Source of the DNA: Patescibacteria group bacterium
Lineage (GTDB): Bacteria > Patescibacteria > Microgenomatia > Daviesbacterales > UBA10151
Direction of reading: 5' to 3'
NCBI GenBank assembly: GCA_023487645.1
Contig: JAMDBX010000034.1
Location: forward strand, 10,837-16,210
DNA: 5,374 nucleotides
Shown here: positions 1 through 5,244 of the stretch, piece by piece
Layout of the letters: each line of letters opens with the position of its first letter
How positions within the stretch are numbered: the stretch's first letter is position 1
Translations under genes and position numbers: made by a program
Notes under the pieces: model-generated
Database searches by the model: none
What the model was told of the DNA's origin: nothing
Seen by the model: the letters and a program-made list of their open reading frames with translations, nothing else

Positions 1-48
1 GATGAAATATACTTAGACATGGTTTATTTATATCACTTTTGTGTCTAA
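1..48 (+). CDS. Possible 3' end of a gene cut by the window edge
   Basis: Frame 1 is open from the first base to a TAA at 46-48 and would encode the 15-residue tail DEIYLDMVYLYHFCV. The composition is compatible with protein, but 15 open codons mean little on their own. The following bases to about 135 have no convincing frame on either strand. An imperfect inverted repeat (TTAGACA at 13-19, TGTCTAA at 42-48) covers the same stretch and could instead be a fold or a terminator-like remnant. No family can be named from so short a piece. Confidence 0.2.
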   Translation, partial: DEIYLDMVYLYHFCV

Positions 49-124
49 AGTTCGAAATCCATGTTTGGTTAATGAACTGTTGGATAAAATCTGAGGCTTC
101 TTTAAAAAGATGCAGGACTTAGAT

Positions 125-143
125 CAAGTTAGAATCTAACTTG
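125..143. repeat. Perfect 8-bp hairpin across the doc stop codon
   Basis: CAAGTTAG at 125-132 and CTAACTTG at 136-143 form a perfect 8-base inverted repeat around a 3-base loop. It includes the TAG stop codon (136-138) of the Doc gene. It may protect or end the toxin transcript, but no run of T follows on the minus strand, so it is not a standard intrinsic terminator. Confidence 0.45.
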
Positions 144-573
144 CATTAGGAAACTGTACCAAGCTTTGAGTAACAATACCCTCTATTTTCTTTAAAATAC
201 TATCTTTATCAGAAGACGGTGATTCTGATACGTTACAGGCTAATTTATATAAGTCTAACGGCTCCATGTTAATCCATTTGGTATTTAAACTAAGAAATGC
301 CAATAATGCCATTACCGCTATACGTTTATTTCCATTTTTAAAAGGGTGATTTTTTATTAAAGAATAGAAAAGTATTGTTGCTTGTTTTGTAAATGTAGGG
401 TAAAGAAGTTGGTTATTATATGTTTGCCTGGGTGCGCCGAGTGCTGATTCTAACAGAGAGTTTTCTCGAGTAGAATAATCAGGAATTGGTTCTCCATAAC
501 TCATAAGTTCACTAGCTAAATCAAAGCAAAGGAATTGAAAATCTTCCGGAGTTAACCACTTACTTTCAGACAC
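136..573 (-). CDS. doc: Doc-type toxin (Fic/Doc family) of a toxin-antitoxin pair
   Basis: This is a 145-residue protein of the size usual for Doc (death-on-curing) toxins. The diagnostic motif HPFKNGNKR lies at residues 76-84 and fits the family pattern HxFx(D/N)(A/G)NKR. Lys rather than Gly before the final Arg is the Doc version. In the studied phage P1 Doc this variant phosphorylates elongation factor EF-Tu and stops translation, instead of AMPylating targets. Upstream, LLESALGAPRQ (40-50) and the helix entering the motif are also family-typical. The start is GTG at 571-573, overlapping the stop of the 48-codon antitoxin frame by 8 bases, so translation is probably coupled; there is no clear Shine-Dalgarno site. 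Family assignment is firm. The target and activity are inferred from the motif. Confidence 0.93.
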   Translation of the reverse strand: MSESKWLTPEDFQFLCFDLASELMSYGEPIPDYSTRENSLLESALGAPRQTYNNQLLYPTFTKQATILFYSLIKNHPFKNGNKRIAVMALLAFLSLNTKWINMEPLDLYKLACNVSESPSSDKDSILKKIEGIVTQSLVQFPNAS

Positions 574-712
574 TAGCGAGTCTTTTAAAGGTCTCTGCGT
601 ATTGTTTTACACCTTGTTTAACGGCTTTTTTAATAGCCTTAGCTTTTAAAGGGTTATTTTTTGTATATTCTTTTGGAGAGAATTTTTGTAATTGTTTCAT
701 TGGATTTATCAT
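566..712 (-). CDS. Small basic antitoxin candidate paired with Doc
   Basis: A 48-codon frame, ATG at 710-712 to TGA at 566-568, sits directly before doc and overlaps its GTG start by 8 bases. That arrangement is typical of toxin-antitoxin operons with the antitoxin first. The product is very basic, with 11 Lys and 1 Arg against 2 Glu. It ends in a likely amphipathic helix, AIKKAVKQGVKQYAETFKR (residues 26-44). It is shorter than Phd (about 73 residues in phage P1) and shows no obvious N-terminal DNA-binding domain, so it may neutralise Doc through the helix only. A second in-frame ATG at 698-700 would give 44 residues and is the better start if the promoter-like boxes at 712-733 are used. The role is inferred from position; the frame itself is well supported. 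Confidence 0.7.
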   Translation of the reverse strand: MINPMKQLQKFSPKEYTKNNPLKAKAIKKAVKQGVKQYAETFKRLASV

Positions 713-733
713 AACATAGAATTATTAAGAATG
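712..733 (-). promoter_or_regulatory. Possible promoter of the toxin-antitoxin operon
   Basis: On the minus strand TTGCAC is followed, after a short 15-base spacer, by TATGTT, which directly adjoins the ATG at 712. If it is used, transcription would start near position 705 and favour the ATG at 700 with an almost leaderless message. The spacer is below the usual 16-18, so the call is weak. A similar block (TTGCAC, then AATAATTCTATG) lies before the plus-strand gene at 2070. Confidence 0.3.
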
Positions 734-786
734 GTGCAAGAAAATTGGGTTTCTAACTCCCTATTTTTTGAATAAAAACCCGTTTG

Positions 787-1008
787 TTAGAGGAGGGTGG
801 TAATTGTTTTTCTAAACAGCTCCTTATCCTGTTCTACTTTCTTTCTTAGCTTTTCAGAGTCATATCCTAAATATCTCAGCGTAATATGTGGAATTGTATT
901 AGCTTTTTTATTCATCTCAACCGTAGTACACCAGATACAAAGGTCTCTTATTGGAGAAAGTATTCCTGCAAGGATTACGTGATTTTCTTGAGGCAGGGAT
1001 ACCCACAC
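787..1008 (-). CDS. Short frame, probable remnant of a 2H phosphoesterase
   Basis: This 73-codon frame starts at GTG (1006-1008) and has no Shine-Dalgarno site. Residues VWVSLPQE (counting back before the GTG) and PHITLRYLG (41-49) resemble the start and first H-x-T motif of 2H phosphoesterases (2'-5' RNA ligase / cyclic phosphodiesterase superfamily). Members usually have about 170-190 residues and two H-x-T motifs; this one stops about 25 residues after the first. The same frame stays open upstream to a TGA at 1036-1038 (AEPGKYFDT precedes the GTG). A different frame just before it reads WYDPFTGSKCIE. I read the region as a frameshifted, truncated gene, although a small functional protein cannot be excluded. 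Family assignment is tentative. Confidence 0.4.
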   Translation of the reverse strand: MWVSLPQENHVILAGILSPIRDLCIWCTTVEMNKKANTIPHITLRYLGYDSEKLRKKVEQDKELFRKTITTLL

Positions 1009-1151
1009 AGTATCAAAGTATTTACCTGGCTCTGCTCAATACATTTAGAACCTGTGAATGGATCATACCATATCAGCCATTAGATTATAGCTTTAAGTAT
1101 ATGAAATAGATCTTATATGCCGGTCATCTCTAGTACTTTTGAAAATTTCAT
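1009..1151 (-). pseudogene. Decayed 5' part of the gene behind tspO
   Basis: An ATG (1149-1151) overlaps the TspO stop in the form ATGA, the usual mark of translational coupling, but its frame reads only MKFSKVLEMTGI before a TAA. Beyond it, open pieces lie in different frames: one reads WYDPFTGSKCIE at about 1035-1072, and one then joins the frame of 787-1008. Start to final stop would be about 121 codons. This suggests one small gene broken by indels and stops, or sequencing errors. The reading is inferential, and no family is visible in this part alone. Confidence 0.3.
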
Positions 1152-1648
1152 CTGTTTAGAATCCAGATGTTGTAATTTAAAATTGTGGCAAAACTTACCC
1201 AAGCCAAATAAGGAACTAACAAGACAGCTGCCCGTTTATCTATATTCCAGAATTTAACGATTAAAATCACTATAAATATCCAGATAACTAGAATATTTAT
1301 TAAAGCCAAAAAGATATTGTGTAGGCCGAAAAAGACGATTGACCAGGTGGCATTAAAAAATAAATGGATTAAAAAGATCATTAAGGAGAACTTGATCACT
1401 TTTGCTGTTTCGGCATATTTTTTGTCTCCTAATTTAATCCAAATTAAGTAAAAGGAGATACCCATGAGGGTATAAAGCGTTGTCCAAGCGGGACCGAAGA
1501 GCCAATTTGGAGGTCTAAAAGCAGGTTGGTTTAATAAGTTATACCAGTTTGGGATGGAAGAAAAAGTAAAAAAAGAGCCTATTATCCCTGCAGATTGGCA
1601 AAGGGCAATAGAAATAACCAGTTTAGAGATACTTTTAGGCAATTTCAC
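1148..1648 (-). CDS. tspO: TspO/MBR family protein (tryptophan-rich sensory protein)
   Basis: This 166-residue membrane protein has the full TspO layout of five membrane helices, at roughly 8-29, 49-71, 84-107, 110-133 and 138-163. Family hallmarks are all visible: NWYNLLNQPAFRPP (34-47), FGPAWTTLYTLMG (51-63), NATWSIVFF (99-107) and PYLAWVSFATILN (146-158). Bacterial TspO binds porphyrins and other hydrophobic ligands and is linked to stress and tetrapyrrole handling; the ligand here cannot be read from sequence. The start is GTG at 1646-1648. No ATG is available in frame after the preceding stop, and the promoter boxes place transcription start 2-3 bases before the GTG. Length is normal for the family. 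A decayed frame follows with an ATGA overlap. Confidence 0.95.
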   Translation of the reverse strand: MKLPKSISKLVISIALCQSAGIIGSFFTFSSIPNWYNLLNQPAFRPPNWLFGPAWTTLYTLMGISFYLIWIKLGDKKYAETAKVIKFSLMIFLIHLFFNATWSIVFFGLHNIFLALINILVIWIFIVILIVKFWNIDKRAAVLLVPYLAWVSFATILNYNIWILNR

Positions 1649-1657
1649 TCTAAATAC

Positions 1658-1686
1658 ATCATTACAGATTAAATATTATTTGTAAA
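1658..1686 (-). promoter_or_regulatory. Promoter of tspO, predicting a leaderless message
   Basis: Minus-strand TTTACA (1681-1686) lies 17 bases before AATGAT (1658-1663), which is preceded by TGT, resembling an extended -10 box. A start about seven bases downstream falls near 1650, two or three bases before the GTG codon at 1648. That explains the missing Shine-Dalgarno site. Confidence 0.45.
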
Positions 1687-1719
1687 CATTTGGGGTGCAC
1701 TACTTGGCTGCGGGACTAA

Positions 1720-1857
1720 GCAAAGCTTTCCTTTTTGCTTTGCAAAAACGTAGGATTAGGGCTACTCGCCTTTGGCGAGATCTTGCCTTCGCCTGTGGCG
1801 AATGTAGGATTCGCGCTTTGCCAAGTCAAACTTGGCTTCGCTAGTTCAATACTAGAA
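1720..1857. repeat. Array of short hairpins with GTAGGATT boxes
   Basis: Four perfect stems with 3-base loops follow each other: TTTTTGC/GCAAAAA (1732-1748), CTCGCC/GGCGAG (1765-1779), TTCGCC/GGCGAA (1788-1802) and GCCAAGT/ACTTGGC (1820-1836). A 5-bp stem CTAGT/ACTAG (1841-1855) follows. An alternative 7-bp stem GCAAAGC/GCTTTGC (1720-1726, 1737-1743) competes with the first. On the plus strand the first and third hairpins are each followed, after one base, by GTAGGATT (1750-1757 and 1804-1811). The region is more GC-rich than its surroundings and contains no believable gene. It may be a dispersed repeat element, a structured RNA or a set of protein-binding sites; I cannot tell which. Confidence 0.65.
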
Positions 1858-1872
1858 ACCCAAGTTAGCCAC

Positions 1873-1895
1873 AAAAAAACCACCGTAAAGGTGGT
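1873..1895 (-). terminator. Strong intrinsic terminator
   Basis: On the minus strand ACCACC, loop TTTAC, then GGTGGT form a perfect 6-bp GC-rich stem, followed directly by six further T. There is no T run on the other side, so it works in the minus direction only. No protein gene precedes it within 1000 bases on that strand, so it most likely ends the small transcript starting near 1943. Confidence 0.85.
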
Positions 1896-1943
1896 CATTT
1901 GTGCCTAGCTGGCCATCTGGGACCATGTTCGGACCACTTTCCA
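1873..1943 (-). ncRNA. Candidate small RNA of about 70 nt
   Basis: A perfect TATAAT box (1949-1954) would start a transcript near 1942-1943, which ends at the terminator at 1873-1895. The body can fold into one long stem: GCCT/AGGC at its ends, then AGT/GCT and GGTC/GGCC (one G-T pair in each of the last two), with a 17-base loop. It also holds a direct repeat, TGGTCC-GAACA-TGGTCC (1920-1936). It has no start codon with a useful frame. I compared it by eye with SRP RNA, tmRNA 3' end and 6S patterns and saw no match: the SRP tetraloop region is absent. Transcription is inferred from the promoter and terminator pair. Confidence 0.5.
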
Positions 1944-1948
1944 GGCTA

Positions 1949-1977
1949 ATTATACGTATAGTTAAGCAGTATTCCTA
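1949..1977 (-). promoter_or_regulatory. Promoter of the candidate small RNA
   Basis: The -10 box TATAAT (1949-1954) is a perfect match to consensus on the minus strand. At a 17-base spacer the -35 position (1972-1977) reads TAGGAA, only a weak match. The gap from the -10 box to the first paired base of the predicted RNA fold fits a start at 1942-1943. Confidence 0.45.
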
Positions 1978-2018
1978 GAGTTATGAAGTATTTCGACATA
2001 GTTTATCTGGATTGTAAA

Positions 2019-2048
2019 TTGCACTGTTTATGGCAATAATTCTATGAA
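2019..2048 (+). promoter_or_regulatory. Promoter-like boxes before the 2070 gene
   Basis: TTGCAC (2019-2024) and TATGAA (2043-2048) are 18 bases apart on the plus strand and predict a start near 2055, giving a leader of about 15 bases. No strong Shine-Dalgarno site follows. Confidence 0.35.
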
Positions 2049-2069
2049 ACCAATAAATTCTTTGTTATT

Positions 2070-2972
2070 ATGAATAGAATGCCCGATAAGATTAACCTGG
2101 ATAAAGAGTTTGAACTATATTTTGATGGCCAACTAAGCCAAATAAATGTTAACACTCTTATAAACTCCCTATTAAATGTCTCAACTATCATTCAGCAAAC
2201 TAATCAATATCTTGGACCAGAGAAAAACGTAGAGATTAAAATTAACCCATTTGCTCCTGGAAGCTTCAGAATACTTGGGGAAATCGTAGAAAAGGCTAGC
2301 CAATATCAGTCTTTATTACCAGATGGTGTTGACTATTTTGAAAAGTTAATTGCAATTGTCGTAGGAGTGTTCACTATTAGAAAATTTTTAGGTGGCGAAC
2401 CACCAGAAAAAGTTGAGCCCGGAGAAACAACAACTTCGATAACAAACATAAATGGAGATGTTCTTGTTTTTGATAATTCTATAGTCCAGATCTATAACAC
2501 AAATCAGGTTGTAAACGACTCTTTAAGTAAAAACTTTGAGACACTTGAGAATGATCCTGAAATAGGCACTTTTGAAATTAAACAAAGAAGTCAAACTCTT
2601 TTTAAAGCGGATCGTTCTGATTTCGGGAATATGATGAAGAAGAACGTAGTCGAAACTGAAGGTCGAAGGGCAATAATAAGGGAAAAAGCGTCGTTAAATA
2701 TTTTTAAATTAGTTTTTCAAGAAGATAATAAATGGGGATTTTTATATGATGGAAATAAGATAGCAGCATCAATTAGTGATGAAAACTTCTTTAAACTTAT
2801 AGACGAGGGAGAACGCTTTGCTAAAGGTGATACTCTTTTAGTAGATCTTAAAATTAACCAGATATACGATCCTTCTGTGAATGGTTATCTAAATGAGTCT
2901 TTTGAGATAGTAAAAGTCTTGCAGCATATACCTAGACCAGAACAACAGAAGTTTGATTTAGATAGTAATTAA
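2070..2972 (+). CDS. Uncharacterised 300-residue protein with a central hydrophobic segment
   Basis: The N-terminal part (about 12-75) runs FELYFDGQLSQINVNTL, then a helix and a strand ending in APGSFRI (62-68). Next comes a hydrophobic stretch YFEKLIAIVVGVFTIRKFL (89-107), possibly a membrane or buried helix, and then a linker rich in Thr, Pro and Glu. A C-terminal domain (about 200-287) carries GFLYDGNKIAASISDENFF (223-241) and GDTLLVDLKINQIYD (253-267). This order (F-D-G start, GSF strand, hydrophobic helix, small beta domain) resembles a widespread family of uncharacterised proteins in the DUF7946/DUF7947 style; that match is from memory and unverified. No catalytic motif is visible. The start is ATG 2070; ATG 2079 is possible. 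It faces the protease gene end to end, 11 bases apart, with no terminator between them. Confidence 0.85.
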   Translation: MNRMPDKINLDKEFELYFDGQLSQINVNTLINSLLNVSTIIQQTNQYLGPEKNVEIKINPFAPGSFRILGEIVEKASQYQSLLPDGVDYFEKLIAIVVGVFTIRKFLGGEPPEKVEPGETTTSITNINGDVLVFDNSIVQIYNTNQVVNDSLSKNFETLENDPEIGTFEIKQRSQTLFKADRSDFGNMMKKNVVETEGRRAIIREKASLNIFKLVFQEDNKWGFLYDGNKIAASISDENFFKLIDEGERFAKGDTLLVDLKINQIYDPSVNGYLNESFEIVKVLQHIPRPEQQKFDLDSN

Positions 2973-2983
2973 CCTACTTCTCT

Positions 2984-4246
2984 TCACTCGTAAAACCAGT
3001 TCCAGTCTGGATTTGTTATCTCTTTAATATTACTTTTAAGCATTTTATAAACTCCATCCTCTTTTATAGTCTGCCAGGTTCCTTCGTAATAGTGAATTAC
3101 CGCTTCATTGTCCACCCAGTTTTTAGTACTAAATTTTACAAAGGCAGTATCCTCAGTTTGCTCGTATTTTTTCGATAAAATGACGTTAACATCTAAAATA
3201 TCCTTAAACCTATTGGTCCATTCGGTTATATTTGTTTTCTTAAGATATTCCTGGCTTAATAGCTTAAAACCATCTTCCATCCTTCTGGCTTTTAGGTAGG
3301 TATAAAAAGCCTTAACGGACTCTTCCGGGGAAGCTGAAGGGTTAACTTCAATCTTAGTTATTCCTTGATCAGTAAAAGATGGAATTATCGACTTAGCTTG
3401 ATCGGCGGCAACAAACATAGACATCCCTGCCAAACCCATTGTATTAATACCCTCTACCTGCCCGCACTGGTCTGTCAAAGGCCCTCCGCTCATACCTTCC
3501 ACAAGAGTTATACCTGTCTGGATATAATAAACAGATTCTTTTCCTCCTCGGTAATCAATAAAATTTCCCTTTAAGATGGTAGCCTTGCCGGCCAAGCTAG
3601 TTCCTAAGGGGTAACCCACTGCGATTAATGGCTCATCTCCATATAGAGCTATTTTATCCGGCATATTAAAAACTTTATCCGGGTAGCCTTTTTCTGTATA
3701 AAGAACTGCTAAGTCAGCATTTTTATCCCCAACAATTTTAACCGGAGTTATAAAACTACCATCAGGAAAAATAATTTTTGGGCTAGGTTCATCGGCGATA
3801 ACATGAAAACTTGTCACAACCTGATTTGGAGAGATAAAAAAACCTGAGCCTTCGGAGTATCCTCCAACTATGCGAACAACAGAACTCAATGCCTTGTCCT
3901 TTGTCCCCACAGAACACAAAAACTTACCCCACCAGCCATATTGTTTAGTTAGATAATCACCAATTACAAACAAAGAAGCAAATAAATATAAAGAAACAAT
4001 CATAAAAATAATAGATTTAAGGAAGGATTTAAATGATTTAAAAGGATATTTAAAACAATCCAAAACAATGCTAAAAAAAGCAAAGAACAATTTAATGATG
4101 AATAGGACCAAGTAATACAAAGAATAGGTAATAATTTTTATTGGAAACAGATAAATTGGGAAAAGCAGCCTTTTAAAATAGGCTCTAAGCCTACTGAATA
4201 ATCCTCGAATTAGGTGTCTGATTACAATTATAGACTTCTCCATCAT
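2984..4246 (-). CDS. Membrane-anchored trypsin-like serine protease (HtrA/S1C type)
   Basis: In this 420-residue protein, residues 28-62 and 78-97 are strongly hydrophobic and should anchor it, with basic stretches before and between. The protease domain (about 117-295) has an intact triad: His148 in TSFHVIAD, Asp178 in DKNADLAVLY and Ser253 in GMSGGPL, with GSGFFISP (133-140) upstream as in HtrA/DegP-like proteases. No PDZ domain follows. Instead, residues 305-410 (PEESVKAFYTYLKARRMEDGF onward to GTWQTIKEDGVYKML) look like an NTF2-like domain. Cys111 and Cys261 could form a disulfide if the domain is outside. The likely role is cleavage of envelope proteins; the substrate is unknown. ATG 4246 has AAGAG directly before it, so ATG 4243 may be used. 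A TATAGTAGTAT element lies 12 bases upstream. Confidence 0.92.
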   Translation of the reverse strand: MMEKSIIVIRHLIRGLFSRLRAYFKRLLFPIYLFPIKIITYSLYYLVLFIIKLFFAFFSIVLDCFKYPFKSFKSFLKSIIFMIVSLYLFASLFVIGDYLTKQYGWWGKFLCSVGTKDKALSSVVRIVGGYSEGSGFFISPNQVVTSFHVIADEPSPKIIFPDGSFITPVKIVGDKNADLAVLYTEKGYPDKVFNMPDKIALYGDEPLIAVGYPLGTSLAGKATILKGNFIDYRGGKESVYYIQTGITLVEGMSGGPLTDQCGQVEGINTMGLAGMSMFVAADQAKSIIPSFTDQGITKIEVNPSASPEESVKAFYTYLKARRMEDGFKLLSQEYLKKTNITEWTNRFKDILDVNVILSKKYEQTEDTAFVKFSTKNWVDNEAVIHYYEGTWQTIKEDGVYKMLKSNIKEITNPDWNWFYE

Positions 4247-4258
4247 CTCTTGGTGATG

Positions 4259-4269
4259 ATACTACTATA
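4259..4269 (-). promoter_or_regulatory. TATAGTAGTAT element before the protease gene
   Basis: On the minus strand TATAGT (five of six consensus bases) begins an 11-base element ending 12 bases before ATG 4246. The identical 11 bases occur before the nuclease gene at 5201-5211. It probably contains the -10 box; the -35 position reads TACCAC and is weak. Confidence 0.45.
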
Positions 4270-4300
4270 AGAAGTTTTTACAAGATGTGGTAGAGGAAGG

Positions 4301-5152
4301 TTATGATTTGCCCTTGGGAATCCAATTGGCAGGATTTATGTGAGTAAACCAGCTAGCTTTATTAACCTTTTGCGAGATTATGGTTTCGACAGAAAAAACG
4401 CTTTCTGCTTCTTGAGCAATAGTTCTATATAAACAGAAATCACAATCGGGATTGCATTCAGGTATGTTGTCTGACATAAGGCATTGGTGGGCAACTTTGA
4501 TTGTATCTTCGACCCAATCTGTATTGCCTTCATAGGGGATAATCTTAATATCAAACTCTAGCTTAGCGTCAAAAGCTTCCTTATCCGTTTTCCCATTGCA
4601 GTAAACAAAGTAACCGGTTTTATTAACTTTATGTCCATTTTTCTTGAAAAGCCATTGATAGATCTCCATTTGATGTTTATAGCCGTCTTGCCATTTAGCA
4701 TCTAAACTAACTTCCTCTTCTTTTGAGGTGGCTTTATAATCTACAATAATAAATTCTCCTTTTGGATTTATCCAAACATCATCTACGCCACCAGTAATTT
4801 TGAGGTTAGTTGGAGCGTGTAGGTATTGAATGCCTCCTCTTAGAGAATCTCGCCATTTATCAAGCATCTCATGTGCCATTGGTACTGCATCAATTCCGTA
4901 TTCTTCCATTAAGGGGTGCTTACTACCTTTGGCCCGATGGGTATCAAACTCTTTTTTGAGAAGTTTATCTACAGCTGAATTTAAGCTAAAGGGATAACCA
5001 GGAGGTTGCCCAACACCCAATCTTCTATCGAAGTAAAAGCACCGGGGACAGTTGAGGAAAAGCTCAATTTTGGAACGGCTTAAAGTAAATGGTTCTTTGG
5101 AAGTTGGATCAAAAATATTTCTAACTCGTTTACCTTTATAGTAGTCCGACAT
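4301..5152 (-). CDS. PD-(D/E)XK nuclease, RecB/Cas4-like, stand-alone
   Basis: Positions are given from ATG 5152 (283 residues). The nuclease core shows GGVDDVW (Asp124), EFIIVDYKAT (Asp138, Lys140: the D-x-K signature) and the RecB-type QMEIY (Gln161, Tyr165). Cysteines in CPRC (35, 38) near the N-terminus and CNPDCDFC (233, 237, 240) near the C-terminus match the layout that holds an iron-sulfur cluster in Cas4 and AddB. A DNA-cleaving or end-processing role is therefore likely. There is no helicase domain and no CRISPR array or cas gene here. The same frame continues to a TTG at 5188 (295 residues). I prefer the ATG because the family, as I recall it, begins MSDYY and the 12 extra residues look non-conserved. 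It lies 54 bases upstream of the protease gene. Confidence 0.9.
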   Translation of the reverse strand: MSDYYKGKRVRNIFDPTSKEPFTLSRSKIELFLNCPRCFYFDRRLGVGQPPGYPFSLNSAVDKLLKKEFDTHRAKGSKHPLMEEYGIDAVPMAHEMLDKWRDSLRGGIQYLHAPTNLKITGGVDDVWINPKGEFIIVDYKATSKEEEVSLDAKWQDGYKHQMEIYQWLFKKNGHKVNKTGYFVYCNGKTDKEAFDAKLEFDIKIIPYEGNTDWVEDTIKVAHQCLMSDNIPECNPDCDFCLYRTIAQEAESVFSVETIISQKVNKASWFTHINPANWIPKGKS

Positions 5153-5164
5153 AGTATTACTATG
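5150..5164. promoter_or_regulatory. Inverted repeat overlapping the nuclease start codon
   Basis: CATAGT (5150-5155) and ACTATG (5159-5164) form a perfect 6-base inverted repeat with a 3-base centre. On the minus strand it ends with the ATG start codon. It could be an operator. Its first half, CATAGT, is also a fair -10 box for a leaderless message, with TTGAAT 18 bases before it. Confidence 0.35.
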
Positions 5165-5200
5165 CCCACTTTTGCAGAGTTTATTCAAGATGTGAAATGA

Positions 5201-5211
5201 ATACTACTATA
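5201..5211 (-). promoter_or_regulatory. TATAGTAGTAT element before the nuclease gene
   Basis: The same 11 bases stand before the protease gene. On the minus strand the element ends 12 bases before the TTG at 5188 and 48 bases before ATG 5152. The AT-rich stretch just upstream (5211-5222) fits a promoter. The -35 position is weak (GATATT). Confidence 0.45.
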
Positions 5212-5244
5212 TATTGTATATTGACAGTAATATCCACCAATATG

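Noticed and set aside
11..66. tRNA-like GTTCGAAATCC at 50-60 with ACATGG/CCATGT pairing nearby
   Set aside because: The bases flanking the TTCGAAA loop do not form a T stem, and no D or anticodon arm can be drawn.
747..781. GGGTTT/AAACCC inverted repeat as a terminator
   Set aside because: The stem is only six pairs with a loop of 23 bases, and there is no T run in the right place.
797..1083. Plus-strand frames of 61 and 65 codons
   Set aside because: They lie opposite the 2H-like frame, overlap each other and show no family features or start signals.
1820..1870. Integron attC-like site (GCTAGTTC, GTTAGCC)
   Set aside because: GTTAGCC breaks the GTTRRRY pattern, there is no integrase nearby, and the paired R and L boxes are missing.
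1716..1898. 60-codon minus-strand frame beginning MTTFTVV
   Set aside because: It starts inside the terminator stem and runs through the hairpin array. The repeated NPTF in its translation is only the GTAGGATT box read in frame.
1901..1946. Signal recognition particle (4.5S) RNA
   Set aside because: The conserved GGAA tetraloop region with flanking AGGTC/AGCAG bases is absent.
3108..3574. Plus-strand frames of 63 and 69 codons opposite the protease
   Set aside because: They are antisense to a clearly conserved catalytic domain and have no features of their own.
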